Origin: Colletes latitarsis
Taxonomy: Eukaryota > Arthropoda > Insecta > Hymenoptera > Colletidae
Reading direction: 5' to 3'
Assembly (NCBI RefSeq): GCF_051014445.1
Contig: NC_135137.1
Span: 14,943,501 to 15,007,500 of the forward strand
Length of the DNA stretch: 64,000 nucleotides
The notes beneath the pieces are model-generated. The model saw only the letters and a program-made list of their open reading frames with translations, was not told the DNA's origin and searched no databases. This document shows, in pieces, positions 46,301 through 60,200 of the stretch; positions within the stretch are counted from its first letter, which is position 1, and each line of letters begins with the position of its first letter. Position numbers and translations under genes: made by a program.

Positions 46301-47800
46301 ACCTGGTTCCGATCAATATTTTAGGGGATAACGCTGGTTATGCCTGGGTTAGTTCTGGTATCTGCAATCATCTGGCTCATACATTCGCATTTTTCGCATA
46401 CTTGTTGGCCAGAAACTGGGTTTTTTCTGGTTTGAATCACGTAATAATGTGGTACCACACTGAAACAGTCAATTAATTCTGGTTGCGATTAATATTTTAG
46501 AGGATAACGCCGGTTATGTCTCGGTTAGGTCTGGTATTTGCCCTAACCTAGCTCTCACTATCGCATTTTTCGCATACTGGTTGGCCAGATCCTGGGCTTT
46601 TTCTGATTTGGGTCACGTAGTAATGTGGTACCACACTGACAGGGTCAATTAAACCCGGTTCCGATTAATATTTTAGAGGATGGCGCCGTTTATGTCTGGG
46701 TTAGGTGTGGTATTTGCAATCATCTTCCTGATACTTTCGCATTTTTTGCATACTTCTTGGACAGATCCTGGGCTTTTTCTGATTTGAATCACGTAATAAT
46801 GTGGTACCACACTGAAACAGTAAATTAATCCTGGTTCCAATTAATATTTCAGAGGATAACGCCGGTTATGTATGGGTTAGGTCTGGTATTTGCAACCATC
46901 TGACTCATACTTTCGCATTCTTCGCATACTAGTTGGCCAGATCCTGGGCTTTTTCTGATTTGAATCACGTAATAACGTGGTACCGCACTAAAACAATCAA
47001 TTAATCCTTGGTCCGATTAATATTTTAGAGGATAACGACGGTTATGTCTTTGTTAGGTCTGGTATTTGCAACCATCTGACTCATACTTTCGCATTCTTCG
47101 CATACTTGTTAGCCAGATTCTAGCCGTTTTCTGGATTGGATCACGTAGTAAAGTGGTACCACACTGAAACCGTCAATTAAACCTGGTTTCGGTCAATATT
47201 TTGGAGGATAACGCCGGTTACGTCTGGGTTAGGTCTGGTATTTGCCATCATCTTCGTCTTGCTGTCGCATTTTTCGCTTACTTGTTGACCAGAAACTGGG
47301 TTTTTTCTGGTTTGAATCACGTAATAATGTGGTACCACACTGAAACAGTCAATTAATTCTGGTTGCGATTAATATTTTAGAGGATAACGCCGGTTATGTC
47401 TGGGTTAGGTCTGGTATTTGCTCTCACCTAGCTCACACTTTCGCATTTTGCGCACACTTGTTGGCCAGATCCTGCGCTTTTTCTGATTTGGGTCACGTAG
47501 TAATGTGGTACCACACTGACAGGGTCAATTAAACCCGGTTCCGATTAATATTTTAGAGGATAACGCCGTTTATGTGTGGATTAGGTGTGGTATTTGCCCT
47601 CATCTAGCTCATACTTTCGCATTTTTCGCATACTGGTTGGCCAGATCCTGGGCTTTTTCTGATTTGGGTCACGCAGTGATGTGGTACCACACTGACAGGG
47701 TCAATTAAACACGGTTCCGATTAATATTTTAGAGGATGACGCCGTTTATGTCTGGGTTAGGTGTGGTATTTGCAATCATCTGACTGATACTTTCGCATTT
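40341..47800. repeat. Satellite S2, near-identical tandem blocks, 4044-bp offset
   Basis: The block at 40341-43756 recurs at 44385-47800 with only scattered single-base differences. The offset is 23 monomers less 4 bp, because one monomer class is a few bases short. At 43757 the left block switches to a different monomer type (CTTCATGACCAGCTCC) while the right block continues. The switch keeps the monomer register. No gene is seen. Confidence 0.88.
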
Positions 47801-50800
47801 TTTGCATACTTGTTGGCCAGATCCTGGCCGTTTTCTGGATTGGATCACGTAGTAAAGTGGTACCACACTGAAACCGTCAATTAAACCTGGTTTCGATCAA
47901 TATTTTGGAGGATAACGCCGGTTACGTCTGGGTTAGGTCTGGTATTTGCCATCATCTTCGTCTTGCTGTCGCATTTTTCGCTTACTTGTTGACCAGATAC
48001 TGGGTTTTTTCTGGTTTGAATCACGTAATAATGTGGTACCACACTGAAACAGTCAATTAATTCTGGTTGCGATTAATATTTTAGAGGATAACGCCGGTTA
48101 TGTCTGGGTTAGGTCTGGTATTTGCCCTCACCTAGCTCACACTTTCGCATTTTGCGCATACTTGTTGGCCAGATCCTGCGCTTTTTCTGATTTGGGTCAC
48201 GTAGTAATGTGGTACCACACTGACAGGGTCAATTAAACCCGGTTCCGATTAATATTTTAGAGGATAACGCCGTTTATGTCTGGATTAGGTGTGGTATTTG
48301 CCCTCATCTAGCTCATACTTTCGCATTTTTCGCATATTTGTTGGCCAGATCCTGAGCTTTTTCTGATTTGGATCACGTAGTAATGTGGTACCACACTGAC
48401 AGGGTCAATTATACCCGGTTCCGATTAATATTTTAGAGGATGACGCCAGTTATGTCTGGGTTAGGTCTGGTATTTGCCATCATCTTCGTCTTGCTGTCGC
48501 ATTTTTCGCTTACTTGTTGACCAGAAACTGGGTTTTTTCTGGTTTGAATCACGTAATAATGTGGTACCACACTGAAACAGTCGATTAATCCTGGTTCCAA
48601 TTAATATTTCAGAGAATAACACTGGTTATGTCTGGGTTAGATCTGGTATTTGTAATCATCCGCCTCATACTTTCACATTTTTCGCATACTTGTTGGCTAG
48701 ATCCTGGGTTTCTTCTGGTTTGGATCACGTAGTAATTTGGTACCACACGGAAACAGTCAATTAAACCTGGTTGCGATTAATATTTTAGAGGATAGCGCCG
48801 GTTATGTCTGGGTTAGGTCTGACATTTGCCATCATCTAGCTCATACTTTCGCATTTTTCGCATACTTGTTGGCCAGATCCTGGGCTTTTTCTCATTTGGA
48901 TCACGTAGTAATGTGGTACCACACTGACAGGGTCAATTAAACCCGTTCCGATTAATATTTTAGAGGATAACGCCGGTTATGCTTGGGTTAGGTCTGGTAT
49001 TTACAATCATCTGACTCATACTTTCGCATTCTTCGCATACTTCATGACCAGCTCCTGGCCTTTTTCTGGTTTGGATCACGCAGTAATGTGGTACCGCACT
49101 TAAACAGTCAATTAAACCTGGTTCCGATCAATATTTTAGGGGATAACGCTGGTTATGCCTGGGTTAGTTCTGGTATCTGCAATCATCTGGCTCATACATT
49201 CGCATTTTTCGCATACTTGTTGGCCAGAAACTGGGTTTTTTCTGGTTTGAATCACGTAATAATGTGGTACCACACTGACAGGGTCAATTAAACCCGGTTC
49301 CGATTAATATTTTAGAGGATGACGCCGTTTATGTCTGGGTTAGGTGTGGTATTTGCAATCATCTTCCTGATACTTTCGCATTTTTTGCATACTTCTTGGC
49401 CAGATCCTGGGCTTTTTCTGATTTGAATCACGTAATAATGTGGTACCACACTGAAACAGTAAATTAATCCTGGTTCCAATTAATGTTTCAGAGGATAACG
49501 CCGGTTATGTATGGGTTAGGTCTGGTATTTGCAACCATCTGACTCATACCTTCGCATTCTTCGCATACTAGTTGACCAGATCCTGGGCTTTTTCTGATTT
49601 GAATCACGTAATAACGTGGTACCGCACTAAAACAATCAATTAATCCTTGGTCCGATTAATATTTTAGAGGATAACGACGGTTATGTCTTGGTTAGGTCTG
49701 GGATTTGCCCTCATCTGGCTCGTACTTTCGCATTTTTCGCATACTACATGGCCAGACCCTGGGTTTTTTTCTAGTTTGGATAACGTATTAATGTGGTGTC
49801 ACACTGACACAGTCCATTAAACCTGGCTTCGATCAATATTTTAGAGGATATCACCGGTTAGGTCTGGGTTACGCCTGGTATTTGCAATCATCTTCCTGAT
49901 ACTCTCGCATTTTTGGCATACTTGTTGGCCAGATACTGGGCCTTTTCTGATTTGTATCACGTAATAATGTGGTACCACACTGAAACCGTCAATTAATCGT
50001 GGTTCCAATTAATATTTCATAGGATAACGCCGGTTATGCTTGGGTTAGGTCTGGTATTTGCAATCATCTGACTCATACTTTCGCATTCTTCGCATACTTC
50101 ATGACCAGCTCCTGGCCTTTTTCTGGTTTGGATCACGCAGTAATGTGGTACCGCACTTAAACAGTCAATTAAACCTGGTTCCGATCAATATTTTAGGGGA
50201 TAACGCTGGTTATGCCTGGGTTAGTTCTGGTATCTGCAATCATCTGGCTCATACATTTGCATTTTTCGCATACTTGTGGGCCAGAAACTGGGTTTTTTCT
50301 GGTTTGAATCACGTAATAATGTGGTACCACACTGAAACAGTCAATTAATTCTGGTTGCGATTAATATTTTAGAGGATAACGCCGGTTATGTCTCGGTTAG
50401 GTCTGGTATTTGCCCCCACCTAGCTCACACTATCGCATTCTTCGCATACTAGTTGGCCAGATCCTGGGCTTTTTCTGATTTGAATCACGTAATAACGTGG
50501 TACCGCACTAAAACAATCAATTAATCCTTGGTCCGATTAATATTTTAGAGGATAACGACGGTTATGTCTTTGTTAGGTCTGGTATTTGCAACCATCTGAC
50601 TCATACTTTCGCATTCTTCGCATACTTGTTAGCCAGATTCTAGCCGTTTTCTGGATTGGATCACGTAGTAAAGTGGTACCACACTGAAACCGTCAATTAA
50701 ACCTGGTTTCGGTCAATATTTTGGAGGATAACGCCGGTTACGTCTGGGTTAGGTCTGGTATTTGCCATCATCTTCGTCTTGCTGTCGCATTTTTCGCTTA

Positions 50801-53800
50801 CTTGTTGACCAGAAACTGGGTTTTTTCTGGTTTGAATCACGTAATAATGTGGTACCACACTGAAACAGTCAATTAATTCTGGTTGCGATTAATATTTTAG
50901 AGGATAACGCCGGTTATGTCTGGGTTAGGTCTGGTATTTGCTCTCACCTAGCTCACACTTTCGCATTTTGCGCACACTTGTTGGCCAGATCCTGCGCTTT
51001 TTCTGATTTGGGTCACGTAGTAATGTGGTACCACACTGACAGGGTCAATTAAACCCGGTTCCGATTAATATTTTAGAGGATAACGCCGTTTATGTCTGGA
51101 TTAGGTGTGGTATTTGCCCTCATCTAGCTCATACTTTCGCATTTTTCGCATACTGGTTGGCCAGATCCTGGGCTTTTTCTGATTTGGGTCACGCAGTGAT
51201 GTGGTACCACACTGACAGGGTCAATTAAACACGGTTCCGATTAATATTTTAGAGGATGACGCCGTTTATGTCTGGGTTAGGTGTGGTATTTGCAATCATC
51301 TGACTGATACTTTCGCATTTTTTGCATACTTGTTGGCCAGATCCTGGCCGTTTTCTGGATTGGATCACGTAGTAAAGTGGTACCACACTGAAACCGTCAA
51401 TTAAACCTGGTTTCGATCAATATTTTGGAGGATAACGCCGGTTACGTCTGGGTTAGGTCTGGTATTTGCCATCATCTTCGTCTTGCTGTCGCATTTTTCG
51501 CTTACTTGTTGACCAGATACTGGGTTTTTTCTGGTTTGAATCACGTAATAATGTGGTACCACACTGAAACAGTCAATTAATTCTGGTTGCGATTAATATT
51601 TTAGAGGATAACGCCGGTTATGTCTGGGTTAGGTCTGGTATTTGCCCTCACCTAGCTCACACTTTCGCATTTTGCGCATACTTGTTGGCCAGATCCTGCG
51701 CTTTTTCTGATTTGGGTCACGTAGTAATGTGGTACCACACTGACAGGGTCAATTAAACCCGGTTCCGATTAATATTTTAGAGGATAACGCCGTTTATGTC
51801 TGGATTAGGTGTGGTATTTGCCCTCATCTAGCTCATACTTTCGCATTTTTCGCATATTTGTTGGCCAGATCCTGAGCTTTTTCTGATTTGGATCACGTAG
51901 TAATGTGGTACCACACTGACAGGGTCAATTATACCCGGTTCCGATTAATATTTTAGAGGATGACGCCAGTTATGTCTGGGTTAGGTCTGGTATTTGCCAT
52001 CATCTTCGTCTTGCTGTCGCATTTTTCGCTTACTTGTTGACCAGAAACTGGGTTTTTTCTGGTTTGAATCACGTAATAATGTGGTACCACACTGAAACAG
52101 TCGATTAATCCTGGTTCCAATTAATATTTCAGAGAATAACACTGGTTATGTCTGGGTTAGATCTGGTATTTGTAATCATCCGCCTCATACTTTCACATTT
52201 TTCGCATACTTGTTGGCTAGATCCTGGGTTTCTTCTGGTTTGGATCACGTAGTAATTTGGTACCACACGGAAACAGTCAATTAAACCTGGTTGCGATTAA
52301 TATTTTAGAGGATAGCGCCGGTTATGTCTGGGTTAGGTCTGACATTTGCCATCATCTAGCTCATACTTTCGCATTTTTCGCATACTTGTTGGCCAGATCC
52401 TGGGCTTTTTCTCATTTGGATCACGTAGTAATGTGGTACCACACTGACAGGGTCAATTAAACCCGTTCCGATTAATATTTTAGAGGATAACGCCGGTTAT
52501 GCTTGGGTTAGGTCTGGTATTTACAATCATCTGACTCATACTTTCGCATTCTTCGCATACTTCATGACCAGCTCCTGGCCTTTTTCTGGTTTGGATCACG
52601 CAGTAATGTGGTACCGCACTTAAACAGTCAATTAAACCTGGTTCCGATCAATATTTTAGGGGATAACGCTGGTTATGCCTGGGTTAGTTCTGGTATCTGC
52701 AATCATCTGGCTCATACATTCGCATTTTTCGCATACTTGTTGGCCAGAAACTGGGTTTTTTCTGGTTTGAATCACGTAATAATGTGGTACCACACCGACA
52801 GGGTCAATTAAACCCGGTTCCGATTAATATTTTAGAGGATGACGCCGTTTATGTCTGGGTTAGGTGTGGTATTTGCAATCATCTTCCTGATACTTTCGCA
52901 TTTTTTGCATACTTCTTGGCCAGATCCTGGGCTTTTTCTGATTTGAATCACGTAATAATGTGGTACCACACTGAAACAGTAAATTAATCCTGGTTCCAAT
53001 TAATGTTTCAGAGGATAACGCCGGTTATGTATGGGTTAGGTCTGGTATTTGCAACCATCTGACTCATACCTTCGCATTCTTCGCATACTAGTTGACCAGA
53101 TCCTGGGCTTTTTCTGATTTGAATCACGTAATAACGTGGTACCGCACTACAACAATCAATTAATCCTTGGTCCGATTAATATTTTAGAGGATAACGACGG
53201 TTATGTCTTGGTTAGGTCTGGGATTTGCCCTCATCTGGCTCGTACTTTCGCATTTTTCGCATACTACATGGCCAGACCCTGGGTTTTTTTCTAGTTTGGA
53301 TAACGTATTAATGTGGTGTCACACTGACACAGTCCATTAAACCTGGCTTCGATCAATATTTTAGAGGATATCACCGGTTAGGTCTGGGTTACGCCTGGTA
53401 TTTGCAATCATCTTCCTGATACTCTCGCATTTTTGGCATACTTGTTGGCCAGATACTGGGCCTTTTCTGATTTGTGTCACGTAATAATGTGGTACCACAC
53501 TGAAACCGTCAATTAATCGTGGTTCCAATTAATATTTCATAGGATAACGCCGGTTATGCTTGGGTTAGGTCTGGTATTTGCAATCATCTGACTCATACTT
53601 TCGCATTCTTCGCATACTTCATGACCAGCTCCTGGCCTTTTTCTGGTTTGGATCACGCAGTAATGTGGTACCGCACTTAAACAGTCAATTAAACCTGGTT
53701 CCGATCAATATTTTAGGGGATAACGCTGGTTATGCCTGGGTTAGTTCTGGTATCTGCAATCATCTGGCTCATACATTTGCATTTTTCGCATACTTGTGGG

Positions 53801-55970
53801 CCAGAAACTGGGTTTTTTCTGGTTTGAATCACGTAATAATGTGGTACCACACTGAAACAGTCAATTAATTCTGGTTGCGATTAATATTTTAGAGGATAAC
53901 GCCGGTTATGTCTCGGTTAGGTCTGGTATTTGCCCCCACCTAGCTCACACTATCGCATTTTTCGCATACTTGTTGGCCAGATCCTGCGCTTTTTCTGATT
54001 TGGGTCACGTAGTAATGTGGTACCACACTGACAGGGTCAATTAAACCCGGTTCCGATTAATATTTTAGAGGATAACGCCGTTTATGTCTGGATTAGGTGT
54101 GGTATTTGCCCTCATCTAGCTCATACTTTCGCATTTTTCGCATACTGGTTGGCCAGATCCTGGGCTTTTTCTGATTTGGGTCACGTAGTGATGCGGTACC
54201 ACACTGACAGGGTCAATTAAACCCGGTTCCGATTAATATTTTAGAGGATGACGCCGTTTATGTCTGGGTTAGGTGTGGTATTTGCAATCATCTTCATGAT
54301 ACTTTCGCATTTTTTGCATACTTGTTGGCCAGATCCTGGCCGTTTTCTGGATTGGATCACGTAGTAAAGTGGTACCACACTGAAACCGTCAATTAAACCT
54401 GGTTTCGATCAATATTTTGGAGGATAACGCCGGTTACGTCTGGGTTAGGTCTGGTATTTGCCATCATCTTCGTCTTGCTGTCGCATTTTTCGCTTACTTG
54501 TTGACCAGATACTGGGTTTTTTCTGGTTTGAATCACGTAATAATGTGGTACCACACTGAAACAGTCAATTAATTCTGGTTGCGATTAATATTTTAGAGGA
54601 TAACGCCGGTTATGTCTGGGTTAGGTCTGGTATTTGCCCTCACCTAGCTCACACTTTCGCATTTTGCGCATACTTGTTGGCCAGATCCTGCGCTTTTTCT
54701 GATTTGGGTCACGTAGTAATGTGGTACCACACTGACAGGGTCAATTAAACCCGGTTCCGATTAATATTTTAGAGGATAACGCCGTTTATGTCTGGATTAG
54801 GTGTGGTATTTGCCCTCATCTAGCTCATACTTTCGCATTTTTCGCATATTTGTTGGCCAGATCCTGAGCTTTTTCTGATTTGGATCACGTAGTAATGTGG
54901 TACCACACTGACAGGGTCAATTATACCCGGTTCCGATTAATATTTTAGAGGATGACGCCAGTTATGTCTGGGTTAGGTCTGGTATTTGCCATCATCTTCG
55001 TCTTGCTGTCGCATTTTTCGCTTACTTGTTGACCAGAAACTGGGTTTTTTCTGGTTTGAATCACGTAATAATGTGGTACCACACTGAAACAGTCGATTAA
55101 TCCTGGTTCCAATTAATATTTCAGAGAATAACACTGGTTATGTCTGGGTTAGGTCTGGTATTTGTAATCATCCGCCCCATACTTTCACATTTTTCGCATA
55201 CTTGTTGGCTAGATCCTGGGTTTCTTCTGGTTTGGATCACGTAGTAATTTGGTTCCACACGGAAACAGTCAATTAAACCTGGTTGCGATTAATATTTTAG
55301 AGGATAACGCCGGTTATGTCTGGGTTAGGTCTGACATTTGCCATCATCTAGCTCATACTTTCGCATTTTTCGCATACTTGTTGGCCAGATCCTGGGCTTT
55401 TTCTCATTTGGATCACGTAGTAATGTGGTACCACACTGACAGGGTCAATTAAACCCGTTCCGATTAATATTTTAGAGGATAACGCCGGTTATGCTTGGGT
55501 TAGGTCTGGTATTTGCAATCATCTGACTCATACTTTCGCATTCTTCGCATACTTCATGACCAGCTCCTGGCCTTTTTCTGGTTTGGATCACGCAGTAATG
55601 TGGTACCGCACTTCAACAGTCAATTAAACCTGGTTCCGATCAATATTTTAGGGGATAACGCTGGTTATGCCTGGGTTAGTTCTGGTATCTGCAATCATCT
55701 GGCTCATACATTCGCATTTTTCGCATACTTGTTGGCCAGAAACTGGGTTTTTTCTGGTTTGAATCACGTAATAATGTGGTACCACACTGACAGGGTCAAT
55801 TAAACCCGGTTCCGATTAATATTTTAGAGGATGACGCCGTTTATGTCTGGGTTAGGTGTGGTATTTGCAATCATCTTCCTGATACTTTCGCATTTTTTGC
55901 ACACTTCTTGGCCAGATCCTGGGCTTTTTCTGATTTGAATCACGTAATAATGTGGTACCACACTGAAACA
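46914..55970. repeat. Satellite S2, tandem 3520-bp higher-order unit
   Basis: 46914-50433 is followed directly by a near-identical copy at 50434-53953, a 20-monomer unit. From about 53979 to 55970 a third copy matches the second at an offset of 2992 bp, so three monomers (528 bp) are missing at its start. Its first monomers overlap the preceding 4044-bp structure. No gene is seen. Confidence 0.88.
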
Positions 55971-57227
55971 GTCAATTAATCCTGGTTCCAATTAATGTTT
56001 CAGGGGATAACGCCGGTTATGTATAGGTTAGGTCTGGTATTTGCCCTCACCTTGCTCACACTATCGCATTTTTCGCATACTGGTTGGCCAGATCCTGGGC
56101 TTTTTCTGATTTGGGTCACGTAGTAATGTGGTACCACACTGACAGGGTCAATTAAACCCGGTTCCGATTAATATTTTAGAGGATGACGCCGTTTATGTCT
56201 GGGTTAGGTGTGGTATTTGCAATCATCTTCCTGATACTTTCGCATTTTTTGCATACTTGTTGGCCAGATCCTGGGCTTTTTCTGATTTGAATCACGTAAT
56301 AATGTGGTACCACACTGAAACAGTCAATTAACCCTGGGTCCAATTAATATTTCAGAGGATAACGCCGGTTATGTATGGGTTAGGTCTGAAATTTGCAATC
56401 ATCTGACTGATACTTTCGCATTTTTCGCATACTTGTTAGCCAGATCCTGGCCGTCTTCTGGATTGGATCACGTAGTAAAGTGGTACCACACTGAAACCGT
56501 CAATTAAACCTGGTTTCGATCAATATTTTGGAGGATAACGCCGGTTACGTCTGGGTTAGGTCTGGTATTTGCCATCATCTTCGTCTTGCTGTCGCATTTT
56601 TCGCTTACTTGTTGACCAGAAACTGGGTTTTTTCTGGTTTGAATCACGTAATAATGTGGTACCACACTGAAACAGTCAATTAATTCTGGTTGCGATTAAT
56701 ATTTTAGAGGATAACGCCGGTTATGTCTGGGTTAGGTCTGGTATTTGCCCTCACCTAGCTCACACTTTCGCATTTTGCTCATACTTGTTGGCCAGATCCT
56801 GCGCTTTTTCTGATTTGGGTCACGTAGTAATGTGGTACCACACTGGCAGGGTCAATTAAACCCGGTTTCGATTAATATTTTAGAGGATAACGCCGTTTAT
56901 GTCTGGATTAGGTGTGGTATTTGCCCTCATCTAGCTCATACTTTCGCATTTTTCGCATACTGGTTGGCCAGATCCTGGGCTTTTTCTGATTTGGGTCACG
57001 CAGTGATGTGGTACCACACTGACAGGGTCAATTAAAGCCGGTTCCGATTAATATTTTAGAGGATGACGCCGTTTATGTCTGGGTTAGGTGTGGTATTTGC
57101 AATCATCTTCCTGATACTTTCGCATTTTTTGCATACTTCTTGGCCAGATCCTGGGCTTTTTCTGATTTGAATCACGTAATAATGTGGTACCACACTGAAA
57201 CAGTCAATTAATCCTGGTTCCAATTAA
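55971..57227. repeat. Satellite S2, linker between higher-order blocks
   Basis: About seven monomers that resemble those near 36980-37720 and 38765-39700 more than their direct neighbours (CTCACCTTGCTCACACTATCG, then the TTAGCCAGATCC type). No gene is seen. Confidence 0.8.
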
Positions 57228-60200
57228 TATTTCAGAGAATAACACTGGTTATGTCTGGGTTAGGTCTGGTATTTGTAATCATCCGCCTCATACTTTCACA
57301 TTTTTCGCATACTTGTTGGCTAGATCCTGGGTTTCTTCTGGTTTGGATCACGTAGTAATTTGGTTCCACACGGAAACAGTCAATTAAACCTGGTTGCGAT
57401 TAATACTTTAGTGGATAACGCCGGTTATGTCTGGGTTAGGTCTGACATTTGCCATCATCTAGCTCATACTTTCGCATTATTCGCATACTTGTTGGCCAGA
57501 TCCTGGGCTTTTTCTCATTTGGATCACGTAGTAATGTGGTACCACACTGACAGGGTCACTTAATTCTGGTTGCGATTAATATTTTAGAGGATAACGCCGG
57601 TTATGTCTGGGTTAGGTCTGGTATTTGCCCTCACCTAGCTCACACTTTCGCATTTTGCGCATACTTGTTGGCCAGATCCTGCGCTTTTTCTGATTTGGGT
57701 CACGTAGTAATGTGGTACCACACTGACAGGGTCAATTAAACCCGGTTCCGATTAATATTTTAGAGGATGACGCCGTTTATGTCTGGATTAGGTGTGGTAT
57801 TTGCCCTCATCTAGCTCATACTTTCGCATTTTTCGCATACTGGTTGGCCAGATCCTGGGCTTTTTCTGATTTGGGTCACGTAGTGATGTGGTACCACACT
57901 GACAGGGTCAATTAAACCCGGTTCCGATTAATATTTTAGAGGATGACGCCGTTTATGTCTGGGTTAGGTGTGGTATTTGCTATCATCTTCCTGATACTTT
58001 CGCATTTTTTGCATACTTGTTGGCCAGATCCTGGGCTTTTTCTGATTTGAATCACGTAATAATGTGGTACCACACTGAAACAGTCAATTAATCCTGGTTC
58101 CAATTAATATTTCAGAGGATAACGCCGGTTATGTATGGGTTAGGTCTGGTATTTGTAATCATCCGCCTCATACTTTCACATTTTTCGCATACTTGTTGGC
58201 TAGATCCTGGGTTTTTTCTGGATTGGATCACGTAGTAAAGTGGTACCACACTGAAACCGTCAATTAAACCTGGTTTCGATCAATATTTTAGAGGATGACG
58301 CCGATTATGTCTGGGTTAGGTCTGGTATTTGCCCTCAGCCAGCTCATACCTTCGCATTTTTCGCATACTTCTTGGCCAGAGCCAGTGTTTTTCCTCGATT
58401 GGATCATGTAATAATGTCGTACAACACTGAAACAGTCAACGAAACCTGGTTCGGAGTAATATTTTAGATAACGCCGGTTATGTCTGGGTTAGGTCTGGTA
58501 TTTGCAATCATCTGACTCATACTTTCGAATTCTTCGCATACTTCATAGCCAGATCCTGGTCGTTTTCTGATTTGGATCACGTAAAAATGTGGTACTACAA
58601 TGAAACAGTCAATTAATCCTGGTTCCGATCAATATTTTAGAGGATAACACCGGCTAGGTCTGGGTTGCGTCTGGTATTTGCAATCATCTTCCTGATACTT
58701 TCGCATTTTTGGCATAATTGTTGGCCAGATCCTGGGCTTTTTCTGATTTGAATCACGTAATCATGTGGTACCACACTGAAACAGTCAATTAATTCTGGTT
58801 GCGATTAATATTTTAGAGGATAACGCCGGTTATGTCTGGGTTAGGTCTGGTATTTGCCCTCACCTAGCTCACACTTTCGCATTTTGCGCACACTTGTTGG
58901 CCAGATCCTGGGCTTTTTCTCATTTGGATCACGTAGTAATGTGGTACCACACTGACAGGGTCAATTAAACCCGTTGCGATTAATATTTTAGAGGATAACG
59001 CCGGTTATGCTTGGGTTAGGTCTGGTATTTGCAGTCATCTGACTCATACTTTCGCATTCTTCGCATACTTCATGACCAGCTCCTGGCCTTTTTCTGGTTT
59101 GGATCACGCAGTAATGTGGTACCGCACTTAAACAGTCAATTAAACCTGGTTCCGATCAATATTTTAGGGGATAACGCTGGTTATGCCTGGGTTAGTTCTG
59201 GTATCTGCAATCATCTGGCTCATACATTCGCATTTTTCGCATACTTGTTGGCCAGAAACTGGGTTTTTTCTGGTTTGAATCACGTAATAATGTGGTACCA
59301 TACTGAAACAGTCAATTAATTCTGGTTGCGATTAATATTTTAGAGGATAACGCCGGTTATGTCTCGGTTAGGTCTGGTATTTGCCCTAACCTAGCTCTCA
59401 CTATCGCATTTTTCGCATACTGGTTGGCCAGATCCTGGGCTTTTTCTGATTTGGGTCACGTAGTAATGTGGTACCACTCTGACAGGGTCAATTAAACCCG
59501 GTTCCGATTAATATTTTAGAGGATGACGCCGTTTATGTCTGGGTTAGGTGTGGTATTTGCAATCATCTTCCTGATACTTTCGCATTTTTTGCATACTTCT
59601 TGGCCAGATCCTGGGCTTTTTCTGATTTGAATCACGTAATAATGTGGTACCACACTGAAACAGTAAATTAATCCTGGTTCCAATTAATATTTCAGAGGAT
59701 AACGCCGGTTATGTATGGGTTAGGTCTGGTATTTGCAACCATCTGACTCATACTTTCGCATTCTTCGCATACTAGTTGGCCAGATCCTGGGCTTTTTCTG
59801 ATTTGAATCACGTAATAACGTGGTACCGCACTAAAACAATCAATTAATCCTTGGTCCGATTAATATTTTAGAGGATAACGACGGTTATGTCTTTGTTAGG
59901 TCTGGTATTTGCAACCATCTGACTCATACTTTCGCATTCTTCGCATACTTGTTAGCCAGATTCTAGCCGTTTTCTGGATTGGATCACGTAGTAAAGTGGT
60001 ACCACACTGAAACCGTCAATTAAACCTGGTTTCGGTCAATATTTTGGAGGATAACGCCGGTTACGTCTGGGTTAGGTCTGGTATTTGCCATCATCTTCGT
60101 CTTGCTGTCGCATTTTTCGCTTACTTGTTGACCAGAAACTGGGTTTTTTCTGGTTTGAATCACGTAATAATGTGGTACCACACTGAAACAGTCAATTAAT